DNA from: Prolixibacteraceae bacterium
GTDB taxonomy: Bacteria; Bacteroidota; Bacteroidia; Bacteroidales; Prolixibacteraceae
NCBI GenBank assembly: GCA_019459485.1
Contig: JAIBEZ010000028.1
Coordinates: 1 to 64,000 of the forward strand
Length of the DNA stretch: 64,000 bases
Direction: 5' to 3'
Below are positions 18,279 through 28,450 of the stretch, piece after piece; position 1 is the stretch's first letter; the number at the start of each line of letters is the position of its first letter. A model generated the notes under the pieces. It was given only the letters and a program-made list of their open reading frames with translations. It searched no databases and was not told where the DNA came from. A program made the translations under genes and the position numbers.

Positions 18279-19189
18279 TCAATTCGTAAACGCGATTGTA
18301 CCAACGTTGGTTTGCGGCTTTTGCGGCTAATCAGGTAAACACCTGCCAGAACAATTGCCATACAAAGAAGGTGGAGAAGTGTCACTTTTTCGCCATCGAA
18401 TACTCCCCACATAATGGCAAAAACCGGGATGATGTAGGTGACCGACGAGGCTGCAACCGCCGATGAGTAGCGGATCAGGCTGTTCATCAGCATCATGGCC
18501 AAAGCGGTTCCAACGATTCCAAGGGCAGCCAGGGCGAGCAAATGGACCGGCCACGACGGGTTGGCCAAAACCGGTGCAAAATCGGTGGTGAGCAGATAAG
18601 CCAATGCCACCGGACCAATAAACAGAAACGACAGTGAAGTAACCTGAATACCTGTGAGATGCGTCAGTTTCGATTTGATCTGGTTGATGCTGATGGCATA
18701 AAAACAGGTGGCCAGCACAATGTAAAACGCATAACTGTTCACAGTTCCAAGGCTGAAACCGTCTCCGGCAAGGATCAATCCTGAAGCGCCTGCCAGTCCG
18801 AGCGACAAACCCACCACCTGCATCCAGCGGAAAGCCGTTTTGTGAAAGAGTAACCCAACAATCAGCGTAAAAACCGGTGTGAGTGAATTGAGCATTCCGG
18901 CCAGCGAGCTGTTGATTTGCGTTTCGGCTTTCATAAACAGGAATGCAGGGAAAAAGCTGCCGATAAAACCGGCAATCAGCAGGCTTTTCAAATCTTTCTT
19001 CTGAAGGTTTTTCAGTTGTGCGATCGAAATGGGAAGCAGCACCAGCGAGGCCAGAATAATACGCAAAGCGCCCGCCTGTTCGGGGCTGAAACTCTTCAAT
19101 CCGATTTTCATCAGAATAAACGAACTGCCCCACACAAAGGCAAGCACCATCAGAATGGCAAACTGAAACCAGCGTTTTTCCCAGATCAT
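18275..19189 (-). CDS. EamA/DMT family transporter
   Basis: ~10 TM segments; LAFVWGSSFILMKIGLKSFSPEQAGALRIILASLVLLPI. Confidence 0.85.
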   Translation of the reverse strand: MIWEKRWFQFAILMVLAFVWGSSFILMKIGLKSFSPEQAGALRIILASLVLLPISIAQLKNLQKKDLKSLLIAGFIGSFFPAFLFMKAETQINSSLAGMLNSLTPVFTLIVGLLFHKTAFRWMQVVGLSLGLAGASGLILAGDGFSLGTVNSYAFYIVLATCFYAISINQIKSKLTHLTGIQVTSLSFLFIGPVALAYLLTTDFAPVLANPSWPVHLLALAALGIVGTALAMMLMNSLIRYSSAVAASSVTYIIPVFAIMWGVFDGEKVTLLHLLCMAIVLAGVYLISRKSRKPTLVQSRLRID

Positions 19190-19246
19190 TGAATGTGGAT
19201 TTTTGAGGGCGGAAAGATAATGGAAAAGTTTAGGAGGAGAAAAAAG

Positions 19247-19510
19247 GCTAATTTTTTAATTGTGATGAACGCTGGCAAAGTTGAATGAATGCTAATATTC
19301 AACCTTATTTCACTGAACCACAAAGCTAGACTGCTCAAATATTAAAAACCTTATTTTCAATTTTTCACCTTAGTAGCTGGAATGAATCATAGACACACCA
19401 CCTTATTTACCTTATTTAATTCATTGAACCACAAAGCTAGACTGCTCAAATATTAAAAACCTTATTTTCAATTTTTCACCTTAGTAGCTGGGATGAATCA
19501 TAGACACACA
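19247..19510. repeat. RAYT-associated repeat array, left part
   Basis: Two copies of CACTGAACCACAAAGCTAGACTGCTCAAATATTAAAAACCTTATTTTCAATTTTTCACCTTAGTAGC (or ATTGAACC variant). Confidence 0.8.
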
Positions 19511-19513
19511 ACC

Positions 19514-19951
19514 TTATTTATTCAGGGTATCCTGATAATGTTTCAGAAATTTTTCATATTCCTCAGCAAAGCTAACTTTCCGGTGATGTTCCGGTTGATT
19601 CAAAATGTATTTACAAATCCGGTCAATATCCGATTTTGAAACCGAAAATGCAGAAGCTGATTGTTGCCATTTGAATGGTGCCAGGGTAAGCTTGTTTTCA
19701 TTGATAAAATTTTCTGAACTGGCTGCAATAATCGAGGCGAGTTCTTCCTCCGATAATTCCGGTGATTTTGATATTAAAAAATGTACATGTTCGGGATTGG
19801 CATAAATGGCATAGAGTTTTGACGAGTTTCTATTTACAATTCCTGTGATGTATTTTTCAATTCTAATTCTGCTTTTCTCCGGAATTACTGGTTGTCGTCC
19901 AAGTGTAGTGAAAACGAAATGGGTGTAAAGATTATTGAATTCAATTTTCAT
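19514..19951 (-). mobile_element. REP-associated tyrosine transposase (Y1/IS200-like, RAYT)
   Basis: MKIEFNNLYTHFVFTTLGRQPVIPEKSR...YAIYANPEHVHFLISKSP (HxH motif)...ICKYILNQPEHHRKVSFAEEYEKFLKHY. Confidence 0.85.
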
Positions 19952-20049
19952 ATTAATAAGGTAAATAAGGTGGGTTAATGTGTTGATGTTTAATTTGCTA
20001 CTAAGGTTTAAAAAATAAAAATAAGGTTTATTAAAACCAAAAACAACAA

Positions 20050-20181
20050 TGGCTAAATTTTTAATTGTGATGAAAGCTGGCAAAGTTGAATGAATGCTAA
20101 TATTCAACCTTATTTCACTGAACCACAGAGCAAGTTCGCTCAAATTTAAAAACCTTATTTTCAAATTTTCACCTTAGTAGC
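20050..20181. repeat. RAYT-associated repeat array, copy matching 19247..19378
   Basis: TTTTTAATTGTGATGAAAGCTGGCAAAGTTGAATGAATGCTAATATTCAACC...CACTGAACCACAGAGCAAG...CACCTTAGTAGC. Confidence 0.8.
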
Positions 20182-20186
20182 AGAGA

Positions 20187-20345
20187 CAAATGTATTTACA
20201 AATCCGGTCAATATCCGATTTTGAAATCGAAAACGCAGACGATTATTGAATTCAATTTTCATATTAATAAGGTAAATAAGGTGGGTTAATGTGTTGATGT
20301 TTTTTCTACTAAAGTTTAAGAAAAATAAAAATAAGGTTTATTAAA
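20187..20345 (-). pseudogene. Internally deleted derivative of the RAYT gene plus its upstream region
   Basis: AAATGTATTTACAAATCCGGTCAATATCCGATTTTGAAATCGAAAACGCAGA joined to GATTATTGAATTCAATTTTCATATTAATAAGGTAAATAAGGTGGGTTAATGTGTTGATGTT; both halves match the intact gene. Confidence 0.8.
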
Positions 20346-20428
20346 ACCAAAAATGAATGATTTCAAAACTAAAATTCTTACCCGAAAATATATTGTATTT
20401 GGTTGAGGTTTTTTTTAACCTTATTAAC

Positions 20429-20560
20429 CTTATTCATTTCACTGAACCACAGAGCAAGATTGCCAAAATATTAAAAACCTTATTTTCAAATTTTCACCTT
20501 AGTAGCGCAGGAACAAATCATCGGAACACAACCTTATTTACCTTATTTTTTTCATCAAAC
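20429..20560. repeat. RAYT-associated repeat array, right copy
   Basis: CACTGAACCACAGAGCAAGATTGCCAAAATATTAAAAACCTTATTTTCAAATTTTCACCTTAGTAGC. Confidence 0.75.
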
Positions 20561-20628
20561 TGCCCCAAACCCCCGCAATAAATCAACCTCCCTATCATTC
20601 CTGAATCCGAAACTCCATCCCCAAACAA

Positions 20629-20674
20629 AAAAAAACCGACGCCACAGAGTTTTATCCGGGAGGTCGGTTTTGTT
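20629..20674 (-). terminator. Terminator-like hairpin
   Basis: AAAACCGAC...GTCGGTTTT. Confidence 0.5.
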
Positions 20675-20694
20675 GATGTGGGTTTATATTATTG

Positions 20695-21402
20695 TCAGTC
20701 GGGTAGGGGCTCATCATCTGATTTTGGCGCTTCGTCGTCGGTGAGCAGGAATAAGTTGTACCGGGCGGCATCGTTCTGAAACACCAGCTTGGCGCACTGA
20801 CACACGGTAGCCATTTTTTCCCATACAGCGTTCATCATTTCAATACGAATAATTGCAGCCTGCGAACGTGCTTTTTTTGCATTCTGCTGTACGTTATCCT
20901 GTTCAACGATATCTCCGGCCAGATTATCCAGCATCTCTATTTCTTCTTCAGTCAGTCCTTTGGCCAGCAATGCCGGTTTGTGGGCTTCCTTCGAAGCCTG
21001 GTTGTACATCGAGCGAAGTACCATCGGCAATTTCAGCTGACTGTTGCGGGCCTCATGATAGTCCTGTTGCCCAAACAGATTCTGAGCCTTCGCGTTGTCG
21101 GGGAAAGCAAGTTTTACATACAGCATTACGCTCTGGAAGAGGTTTCGGCCCTCATCCATCAGGTTTTCCAAAATTTGGGTCTCGTTGGCTTGTTCGTTTA
21201 TTGCTTCGAAGTCGGGAATAAATCTCCGGGCTACGCTGGTCGCTTCGGTCCATCCGTCGGCAAACGGATCGGCCAGGTCTGGAAAACGGACAACAAACGG
21301 TTCTTTGTTTTCCTGAAACGAATCGATTAATACGTCTGATTGTTGCAACATCTCTTCATCCGGTTTTGTGAAGAGTCGCTTCACTTCCTCTGGTTTTTTC
21401 AT
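20695..21402 (-). CDS. Hypothetical protein
   Basis: 235-aa ORF, acidic C-terminus; no family recognised. Confidence 0.55.
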   Translation of the reverse strand: MKKPEEVKRLFTKPDEEMLQQSDVLIDSFQENKEPFVVRFPDLADPFADGWTEATSVARRFIPDFEAINEQANETQILENLMDEGRNLFQSVMLYVKLAFPDNAKAQNLFGQQDYHEARNSQLKLPMVLRSMYNQASKEAHKPALLAKGLTEEEIEMLDNLAGDIVEQDNVQQNAKKARSQAAIIRIEMMNAVWEKMATVCQCAKLVFQNDAARYNLFLLTDDEAPKSDDEPLPD

Positions 21403-21619
21403 CTTTTTAAGTGAGTTTAAATGTTAATAAATAGGATAACTATATCCTGCCAGATCTTTGGTGACTAAATTTACTGAATAAAAAGTTAATTACAATCAGC
21501 CAGATGTAAAAATTTTTGAAAAAAATTTAAGTTAACTGCGTATCTTCTTTCCTGAAGAAAGGTTAAAGCGTTTTCACCGGAGAGCAGAACCCATCGATTT
21601 GCGGAAAGAGCCGCTGTCG

Positions 21620-21710
21620 CGGCACACAGAAGCAGTTCTGCACCACACAGAAGCAATTTTCCACCACTTAGAAGCAGTTTTCCACGCGGGAAAACTGCTT
21701 CTAAGTGGTG
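21620..21710. repeat. Tandem ~21-bp repeats merging into a 22-bp-arm perfect inverted repeat
   Basis: CACACAGAAGCAGTTCTG / CACCACACAGAAGCAATTTTC / CACCACTTAGAAGCAGTTTTCC-acgcg-GGAAAACTGCTTCTAAGTGGTG. Confidence 0.85.
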
Positions 21711-21930
21711 CAGCGAGTCAACTAAGTGGTGAGCTTAATCAGCTATGCGATGCAAAATTTCTGCTGACAGGCGATCAACGTCAGCGGAGGGGTGGAGGAA
21801 AGGAGCGGAGTGGTGGAAGCTTGCATCTACTGTATTTGCGGAGCCTTCACTTGTGTTTGAGTTGGCTGACAGGCGGATAAGGAATCGGTTAAGGGACAGG
21901 ATCTTGGCCTGAATTTATGAATACTACCCT

Positions 21931-22257
21931 TTAAACATTCAAACTTTTCATTGTTTGTAGTTTTACAAAAAAGCCACTGATTGATTTCAATTCCTTCTTT
22001 TGAAGGTTGGTGTTTTCAAGTATTTCAACAGATTCAAATTCATACCACGAACAATCATCTTTGTACCGATGAAACTTGAATTTTTTGATTTCTACCTGAT
22101 CCGGATAAAAATATTCATGATCGATCAGATTTTCACGAATCTTTTGAGCGATTTCTTCAATGGTTAACTGTTCGGGATTTGAAAATAGTTTGCTTCCAAA
22201 CTTTTTCCAATTGCCGGAATCGCGGTGCAGATAATTAAAACGAATTACTTCACTCAT
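21931..22257 (-). CDS. Hypothetical protein
   Basis: 108-aa ORF. Confidence 0.45.
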   Translation of the reverse strand: MSEVIRFNYLHRDSGNWKKFGSKLFSNPEQLTIEEIAQKIRENLIDHEYFYPDQVEIKKFKFHRYKDDCSWYEFESVEILENTNLQKKELKSISGFFVKLQTMKSLNV

Positions 22258-22326
22258 GGCTTTTTAACCAAAGGAAGTAAGTTTGAGGATGCTGGTCAAC
22301 GGACTATGAGTCACGTTTTAGATTTT

Positions 22327-23097
22327 TTATCCTTTAAACACCGTATCCATATGAAATTGTAAAAACTCTTTTTTGGGGAAATATTTTTGAGGAAGTTGAA
22401 GAGTAAAACTGCTCAAACCACCAAAGGTCTGCGGAAAGTATTCTTTATTTACCTTGGTTTTAAGTTCCGTAGAAAGTATAATTTGAAACTTTTCAGTAAT
22501 TCCAATCAAACCTTTGTCGTATGCCCGATCATACAATGCCGAAAGACAAATTCCATTTTCAGGATTGAGCCGTTCTTCTTCATTTTGAGACCAAGGGATA
22601 ATATGGCTTGCGACCAATAGATCAGGTATGTCGATTCCGGTAATTGCACATTTTCTACTGTAATTTGCTAGAACTATCTGTCGGAATAGGTTTTGATTCA
22701 CCCTTGTTTTAACTTCTCTGATTTTCGTTTCACCTTTTAGGTTTTCAGTTCCAGATAAAATCTCTGCAAACTTTGTTTCAATGGTTTGTTTTTCAAGATC
22801 GGCTAAAATCTTCTCACTTTCAAAAAGGAGGTCTTCTTTGTTGTTGATGAACTCATTCCAAATTGGCTCTACTTGTTTGATCCCACCTTTCAAACCTTTG
22901 ATTCCTCTTCCCTGATGATAGGGGTCAACGCTTGCGAAATTGCTTAACCGCATTGATACGGCATTTGGCACCCGTTTAATAATCTCAGCTAAATAAATAA
23001 TCTCGGGATTGCTATGATGAATTTTCCCGAAAGGTATTCTCAAGTAAAGATTTAAAGCAAGAATTAGTTCTTCTCGTGTCCAAAGTCGTCGTTCCAT
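22327..23097 (-). CDS. HNH endonuclease (orphan restriction-endonuclease-like)
   Basis: C-terminal RKCAITGIDIPDLLVASHIIPWSQNEEERLNPENGICLSALYDRAYDKG = HNH_2-type. Confidence 0.8.
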   Translation of the reverse strand: MERRLWTREELILALNLYLRIPFGKIHHSNPEIIYLAEIIKRVPNAVSMRLSNFASVDPYHQGRGIKGLKGGIKQVEPIWNEFINNKEDLLFESEKILADLEKQTIETKFAEILSGTENLKGETKIREVKTRVNQNLFRQIVLANYSRKCAITGIDIPDLLVASHIIPWSQNEEERLNPENGICLSALYDRAYDKGLIGITEKFQIILSTELKTKVNKEYFPQTFGGLSSFTLQLPQKYFPKKEFLQFHMDTVFKG

Positions 23098-23677
23098 AAA
23101 TGATCATTTAATTGACCATAAATATGAGGAATTTAATTGAGAAATATCCTTTTTATCCGGCTCATGTTGTAACTGCGTATTTCGGTAGGGTGCACGTCGG
23201 TCATGAGCGTAAAGTTAGCGGTTTTCAACGAATCCGGAGGATTCAATGTTAGTCACCCCCAATAAAATTGGGGGATAATATTCGGGCACCCGTCCCCAAC
23301 CCCGAAAGGGGTTGAACGGAAATTAAACCTCCCTGGAAGATTCAACCCACTCGGGGTTGGCTTTTGCCTGCATTTCCTTTTCCTCCGGCCTTGCCGAAGG
23401 TCATCAATAGTAAACTCCTTCGGAGTTTTAAGCAAACATTTCAGGTTGGGCGATGCCCTCACCAACCATGGTTCGACAGGCTCACCAGCCATGGTTCGAC
23501 CGACTCACTAAGCTAATGGGCAGGGGATCGATCATAGCAGTTCAGAAAGTTTGATCCTTACAGAAAATACTTTAAATATCGGTTGTCATCTTGTCAACTA
23601 TTATATAACTTCGCATCGGAAAGGATTTTACAAGTTAGAAAAAAAGCTTTGACTTTATTTAAACCAATTAATTGGCT

Positions 23678-23971
23678 ATGAGGATTATCTCATCAAAAGT
23701 ATTCAGGGAATTTGCAATGAAGCATCCTGATTGCGGCAAACAGTTAAATTTGTTAAAGAAAGATCTGGAAAAAAAGTCTTTTGAAAACTCAAATCAGGTT
23801 AAAGATTATTTTCCATATATAAGTATTTTGAAGGATAATCGCGTCGTATTTAATATTCATGGAAACGAATACCGGCTCGTAATAAAATTCAACTTTAACT
23901 CTAAAATAGCTTTTGTCCGATTTTTGGGAACACATACTGACTATGATAAAATTGATGCCAATAGCATCTGA
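23678..23971 (+). CDS. higB: HigB-type mRNA interferase toxin
   Basis: MRIISSKVFREFAMKHPDCGKQLN...VVFNIHGNEYRLVIKFNFNSKIAFVRFLGTHTDYDKI. Confidence 0.85.
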   Translation: MRIISSKVFREFAMKHPDCGKQLNLLKKDLEKKSFENSNQVKDYFPYISILKDNRVVFNIHGNEYRLVIKFNFNSKIAFVRFLGTHTDYDKIDANSI

Positions 23972-24015
23972 TTCTGACGCATTTGAGTTAGATCATAAAT
24001 TTTAAAAATTGAACA

Positions 24016-24372
24016 ATGATTAAAAGTCTTATAAAAACAGATGCTGAATACGAAAGTATTTTAGCGAGGATTGAGATGATTATGGACGCTCTGCCAAATA
24101 CTCCTGAAGGTGATGAATTGCAGTTATTGTCGGTTCTGGTTGAGAAATACGAAAATGAAAACTACCCGCTACCCGATGCTGATCCGATAGATGTAATTCA
24201 GTATTTCATTGAGCAAAGAGGATTGAAAGCAAAAGATCTGGTAGGTATTATCGGCGATAAGGCAATTGTGTCAAAAGTGATGAGCCGGGAACGAAAATTA
24301 AACTTGCGGATGGTTCGAAATCTCCATCAAAAGGCAAAAATACCTTATAGTCTGTTGATCAAGGAATATTAA
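24016..24372 (+). CDS. higA: HigA-type antitoxin, XRE family
   Basis: Immediately downstream of higB; LPDADPIDVIQYFIEQRGLKAKDLVGIIGDKAIVSKVMSRERKLNLRMVRNLH. Confidence 0.85.
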   Translation: MIKSLIKTDAEYESILARIEMIMDALPNTPEGDELQLLSVLVEKYENENYPLPDADPIDVIQYFIEQRGLKAKDLVGIIGDKAIVSKVMSRERKLNLRMVRNLHQKAKIPYSLLIKEY

Positions 24373-24800
24373 AATCCCTTCCACTCCCTTCTGATATTTA
24401 AGCAGATGCCCTCACGCCCCGACTGAGCGGGTGACTGTTTTTAATTCAATGATTTAAAGATTGAGCCCACTCCGATAACTATTTTTCTGCCACCAAAACA
24501 CAGCCTGCCCCGAAAACCTCGGGGGAAACACTAAATTTCACCAAAATGAATCCATTTAATTTTGGTTTTTTGTGCAATTTGGTGTCTTGGAGATTTGGTT
24601 GCATCTTATTTTTTTTGACTTTTCAGAGTGGACTCAAGATTCCGGTTTCTGAAAGTTTTGTTCCAAAAAAGCGTATCAAAAGTTGTCCTGCAGGATTCAA
24701 AGTCCTCCTTTGTGTTGCCTGACCCTGTCGAAGGAGGGATTTAGGGGGCTTTTATTTGGCTGGTTGATTAACTTTGCGCCCATACAGAAAACAGTTTGCA

Positions 24801-25562
24801 ATGGATGACTATCAGCGGCAGGTACAATTGGAATTAACGGTTTGGCAAAAGCAAATGCTTCAGCGGCCCTCGCTTATTAGCAAGCTTTCAAAATCGCTGC
24901 AGACAAAAATCAATACGTGGATTCCTGAAAAAATCCATCGGGTCATCACGGCAACCATCAAGCAAATGATACGCGGGGTTTTGTTCGGCGCCAATTATAT
25001 TACCGCCAAACCGTTGACTGACCTGTCATTGCAATCGCGTGAAGCCCTTGTTCAGCAAAGAATAGAAACATACAAAACCACCGCTGCTTTCGAAGGGGGA
25101 ATAACCGGGGCAGGCGGCATATTACTGGGATTTGCTGACTTTCCGATTTTAATTGGCCTGAAACTGAAATTGCTGTTTGACATTGCTTCGATGTATGGCT
25201 TTAACGCAGCCGATTATAAAGAACGGGTTTACCTGCTGCATATTTTTGAACTCGCATTTTCCAGTGATGAACACAGGCGCAAAATTTATCTGGAAATGGT
25301 TGACTGGGATCAGAAGAGCAAAGATCTTCCGGACGATATCCATCAGTTTGACTGGCGAAATTTCCAGCAGGAATACCGCGACTACATCGACCTAGCAAAA
25401 ATGGCCCAACTGATACCCATCATCGGTGCGCCTGTCGGGTTCGTGGTCAACTCCCGCCTGATTAAAAAATTGGGAAAAACTGCGATGAATGCTTACCGAA
25501 TGAGGCTATTATTCACAACTCACCCCGAAGTCCGCAGGCGGCCTTCCCCCCTCTCTTTTTGA
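24801..25562 (+). CDS. EcsC family protein
   Basis: TAAFEGGITGAGGILLGFADFPILIGLKLKLLFDIASMYGFN; C-terminal residues encoded by a palindromic repeat. Confidence 0.75.
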   Translation: MDDYQRQVQLELTVWQKQMLQRPSLISKLSKSLQTKINTWIPEKIHRVITATIKQMIRGVLFGANYITAKPLTDLSLQSREALVQQRIETYKTTAAFEGGITGAGGILLGFADFPILIGLKLKLLFDIASMYGFNAADYKERVYLLHIFELAFSSDEHRRKIYLEMVDWDQKSKDLPDDIHQFDWRNFQQEYRDYIDLAKMAQLIPIIGAPVGFVVNSRLIKKLGKTAMNAYRMRLLFTTHPEVRRRPSPLSF

Positions 25563-25600
25563 AAGAGAGGGGGAGAGCATCGCAGATGCGACGGGGTGAG
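25515..25600. repeat. Palindromic repeat covering a gene 3' end
   Basis: CTCACCCCG...CCCCCCTCTCTTT-ttg-AAAGAGAGGGGG...CGGGGTGAG. Confidence 0.75.
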
Positions 25601-25618
25601 TAAACAATTTCAATATAT

Positions 25619-28282
25619 TTAAACTCCCTTTTTTCTATTGCGGGCCCTGATAAATATTTTCAAAATCTCGTTGAAGAATAGCGGAACCAAACCCAGTAAA
25701 ATGGCCATTATCCAACCCTGAAGGTCGAGCATCTGCAAATGAAAAGCGCGTTGCATAAAAGGAATCTCTATGACGAATAATTGAAGAAATATACCGAGCA
25801 AAATAGCGCCTACCAGGTATTTATTTGTGAAAATGCCTACCTGGAATATTGATTTTGAACTGTGTCGCATCGCCAGCGAATAAAACAACTGGCACATTAC
25901 CAGAACCATAAAGGCCATGGTACGTGCATATTCCACTATTTCTGCCGGAACGGAATGATCAAACGGGCTGTATCCGTGTTCGTAATATCCGAACCAAAAA
26001 GCCAGAATGGTCAATGCTCCGATTAAGAACCCCCCAAGGATCAGATGAAATGCTGCTCCGCCTGCAAAGAAACTCTCTTTCGAATTGCGCGGTTTTTCTT
26101 TCATCACATCCGGACTTCCGGGATCCATGCCCAGTGCAACTGCCGGAAACGAATCGGTGATAAGGTTGATCCAAAGAAGCTGAGTAGCAATCAGCGGCGC
26201 TTCCCAGCCAATCAGAATTGCTGCGAACATGGTAACTACTTCGCCAAGGTTACAGGTAAGCAAAAAGATGACCGACTTCTTAATGTTGTTGTAAATATTC
26301 CGGCCATGCTCGATGGCCGACACAATGGTGGCAAAGTTATCATCGGTCAGAATCATATCCGACGCACCTTTGGCAACATCGGTGCCTGTAATTCCCATGG
26401 CGACACCAATATCGGCGGCATTCAGCGAAGGCGCATCGTTCACCCCGTCGCCCGTCATGGAGACAATGTTTCCGTGAGATTTCAGGGCATGCACAATGCG
26501 TACCTTGTGCTCGGGCGATACACGTGCAAATACACGAAACCCGACCGCTTTTTCAGTAAATTCAGCTTCCGGAAAATCTTCAATATCCTGACCGGTAATT
26601 GCCTGATCGATGTTTTCTGCAATCCCCAATTCTTTTGCAATGGCGAATGCGGTGTTTTTGTGATCGCCGGTAATCATGATGGTGGTGATTCCGGCTTGCT
26701 TTGCTTTCAGAATCGATTCCTTCACTTCCGATCGGGGAGGGTCGATCATTCCGACAACCCCGATAAGTACCAGATCTTTCTCCATTTCAGTAGCAGGAAT
26801 GGCAGAACTTACCTCTTTAAAAGCCACGCCCAGCGTACGAAGCGCATTGTTCGACATGGCATCGGTAGCGTCGTTGTATTTTGATTTGTGCTCATCGGTA
26901 ATGGGAACAATTTCCCCATTCAGCAAAACATGTGTCGAAATTTTTAACAGGTTGCCGATGGCGCCTTTTGTGTAAACAGTAAACTTTCCATTGTTTTCGT
27001 TGAGGGTTGACATCAACTTGCGGTCGGAATCGAAGGAATATTCGTCCACCCGTTTGTTTTCGGCATTCACTGTTTTCCGGTCGATTCCCAGATCGTCGCC
27101 CAAAAGCAGCAGGGCAATTTCTGTTGGGTCGCCGGTTCCGTTGCCGTTCTCATAAGTTGCATCGGAGCTAAGCACCATCGCTTTTGCAAGCAGTTTAGCA
27201 TCTTCGGTGGCAGCATTTTCTTTGTCCCGTTCAACTGCTATTTCTCCATCGAGGTTGAAATACCTTTGAACAGTCATTTTGTTCTGCGTTAAGGTTCCGG
27301 TTTTGTCGGAACAAATAATGTTGACAGATCCGAGTGTTTCAACAGCAGGTAATTTTTTGATGATCGCGTTTTTCTTCGACATGCTGGTTACGCCGATTGA
27401 AAGAACTACTGCCACGATGGCTGCAAGTCCTTCAGGAATAGCAGCTACCGCCAGCGAAACCGACATCAGGAACATTTCTACCAACTCGCGGCCCTGAATT
27501 AAAGCAATCAGGAAAATGAAAACACAGATTCCGATGGCAACTTTGCCAAGTGTTTTACCAAGGTCGTCGAGCCGGAGTTCCAGCGGTGTTTTGGTCTTTT
27601 ATTAGCTGTTGATGATGTGCGCGATTTTGCCAACTTCGGTATTCATACCGGTTTCAACCACCACGCCAATGCCTCGTCCGTTTGTAACGAGGGTTGACAT
27701 AAACGCAATGTTATCGCGGTCGCCCAGCGGTGTTTTGGGGTCGGTATAGGCAAGCGCTGCATTTTTTTCAGAAGGAACAGATTCTCCGGTCAATGCCGAT
27801 TCTTCAATTTGCAAATTGGCCGACTCTATTAAACGCATGTCGGCGGCAATGAACCGCCCGGCATCGAGAATAAGAATGTCGCCGGGAACAATATTTTCAG
27901 AATCAACTTCTTTTACCTCACCGTTTCTGCGGACAAGCGCCTTTGGAAACGACATTTTCTGAAGCGCTTCAATCGCCTTTCCGGCTTTCACTTCCTGAAC
28001 AACGCCCAGCACGGCATTTACAATAATTACCAGCAAAATGATGACGGAATCGATGTACTCGCCCATAAACAGGGTAATTACCACCGCCGCAAACAGGATG
28101 TAGATGAGCCATTCCTGAAGCTGGGCAACAAACAGTTGGAGGATGGTTTTCTTTTTTTTGGCAATTAATTTATTCGGGCCGTATTTTTCGAGCCTGATTT
28201 TTGCTTCTTCTTCAGAAAGTCCCTTTAATAAATCGACACCAAGTTCTTTGAGAACCTCTTCATTTGATTTGATAAACCACAT
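25619..28282 (-). pseudogene. Cation-translocating P-type ATPase interrupted by in-frame TAA TAA at 27599..27604
   Basis: ORFs 27602..28282 and 25619..27484 lie in one continuous frame: ...VGKIAHIINS**KTKTPLELRLDDLGKTLGKVAIGICVFIFL...; ICSDKTGTLTQNKM phosphorylation motif in second part. Confidence 0.8.
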
Positions 28283-28369
28283 ATTTTAATTTGATTATCG
28301 CACCTGGCAGGCCGGGTATGCATGATTATTTGCAAAATTATAAAGATATGAGTCAGCAACCTCTAAATC

Positions 28370-28409
28370 TTACACAACTCTTGAAAAGAGTTACATCATT
28401 CACAGATTT
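28370..28409 (-). promoter_or_regulatory. Bipartite stress promoter motif, site 1 (P-type ATPase)
   Basis: AAATCTGTGAATGATGTAACTCTTTTCAAGAGTTGTGTAA, then TATCTTTA 21 nt on. Confidence 0.75.
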
Positions 28410-28450
28410 CCTGGTAATATATCCTTTACAATACAATTGAATGGCGCAAA

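Noticed and set aside
18327-19133. 268-aa minus-strand ORF
   Set aside because: Alternate frame overlapping the clear EamA transporter.
21599-21880. 93-aa + strand ORF MRKEPLSRHTEAVLHHTEAIFHHLEAVFHAG...
   Set aside because: Runs through the tandem repeat and palindrome; its repetitive peptide reflects DNA repeats, not a protein family.
23220-23520. Mobile element between HNH endonuclease and higB
   Set aside because: Only short palindromes (CCCCGAAAGGGG, CCATGGTTCGACAGGCTCACC); no transposase or clear ends.
26045-26884. 279-aa + strand ORF
   Set aside because: Antisense to the P-type ATPase; no recognisable domain.
25619-27484. Annotating the two ATPase ORFs as two independent genes
   Set aside because: They share one continuous frame separated only by TAA TAA and a non-ATG start; together they match a single pump.
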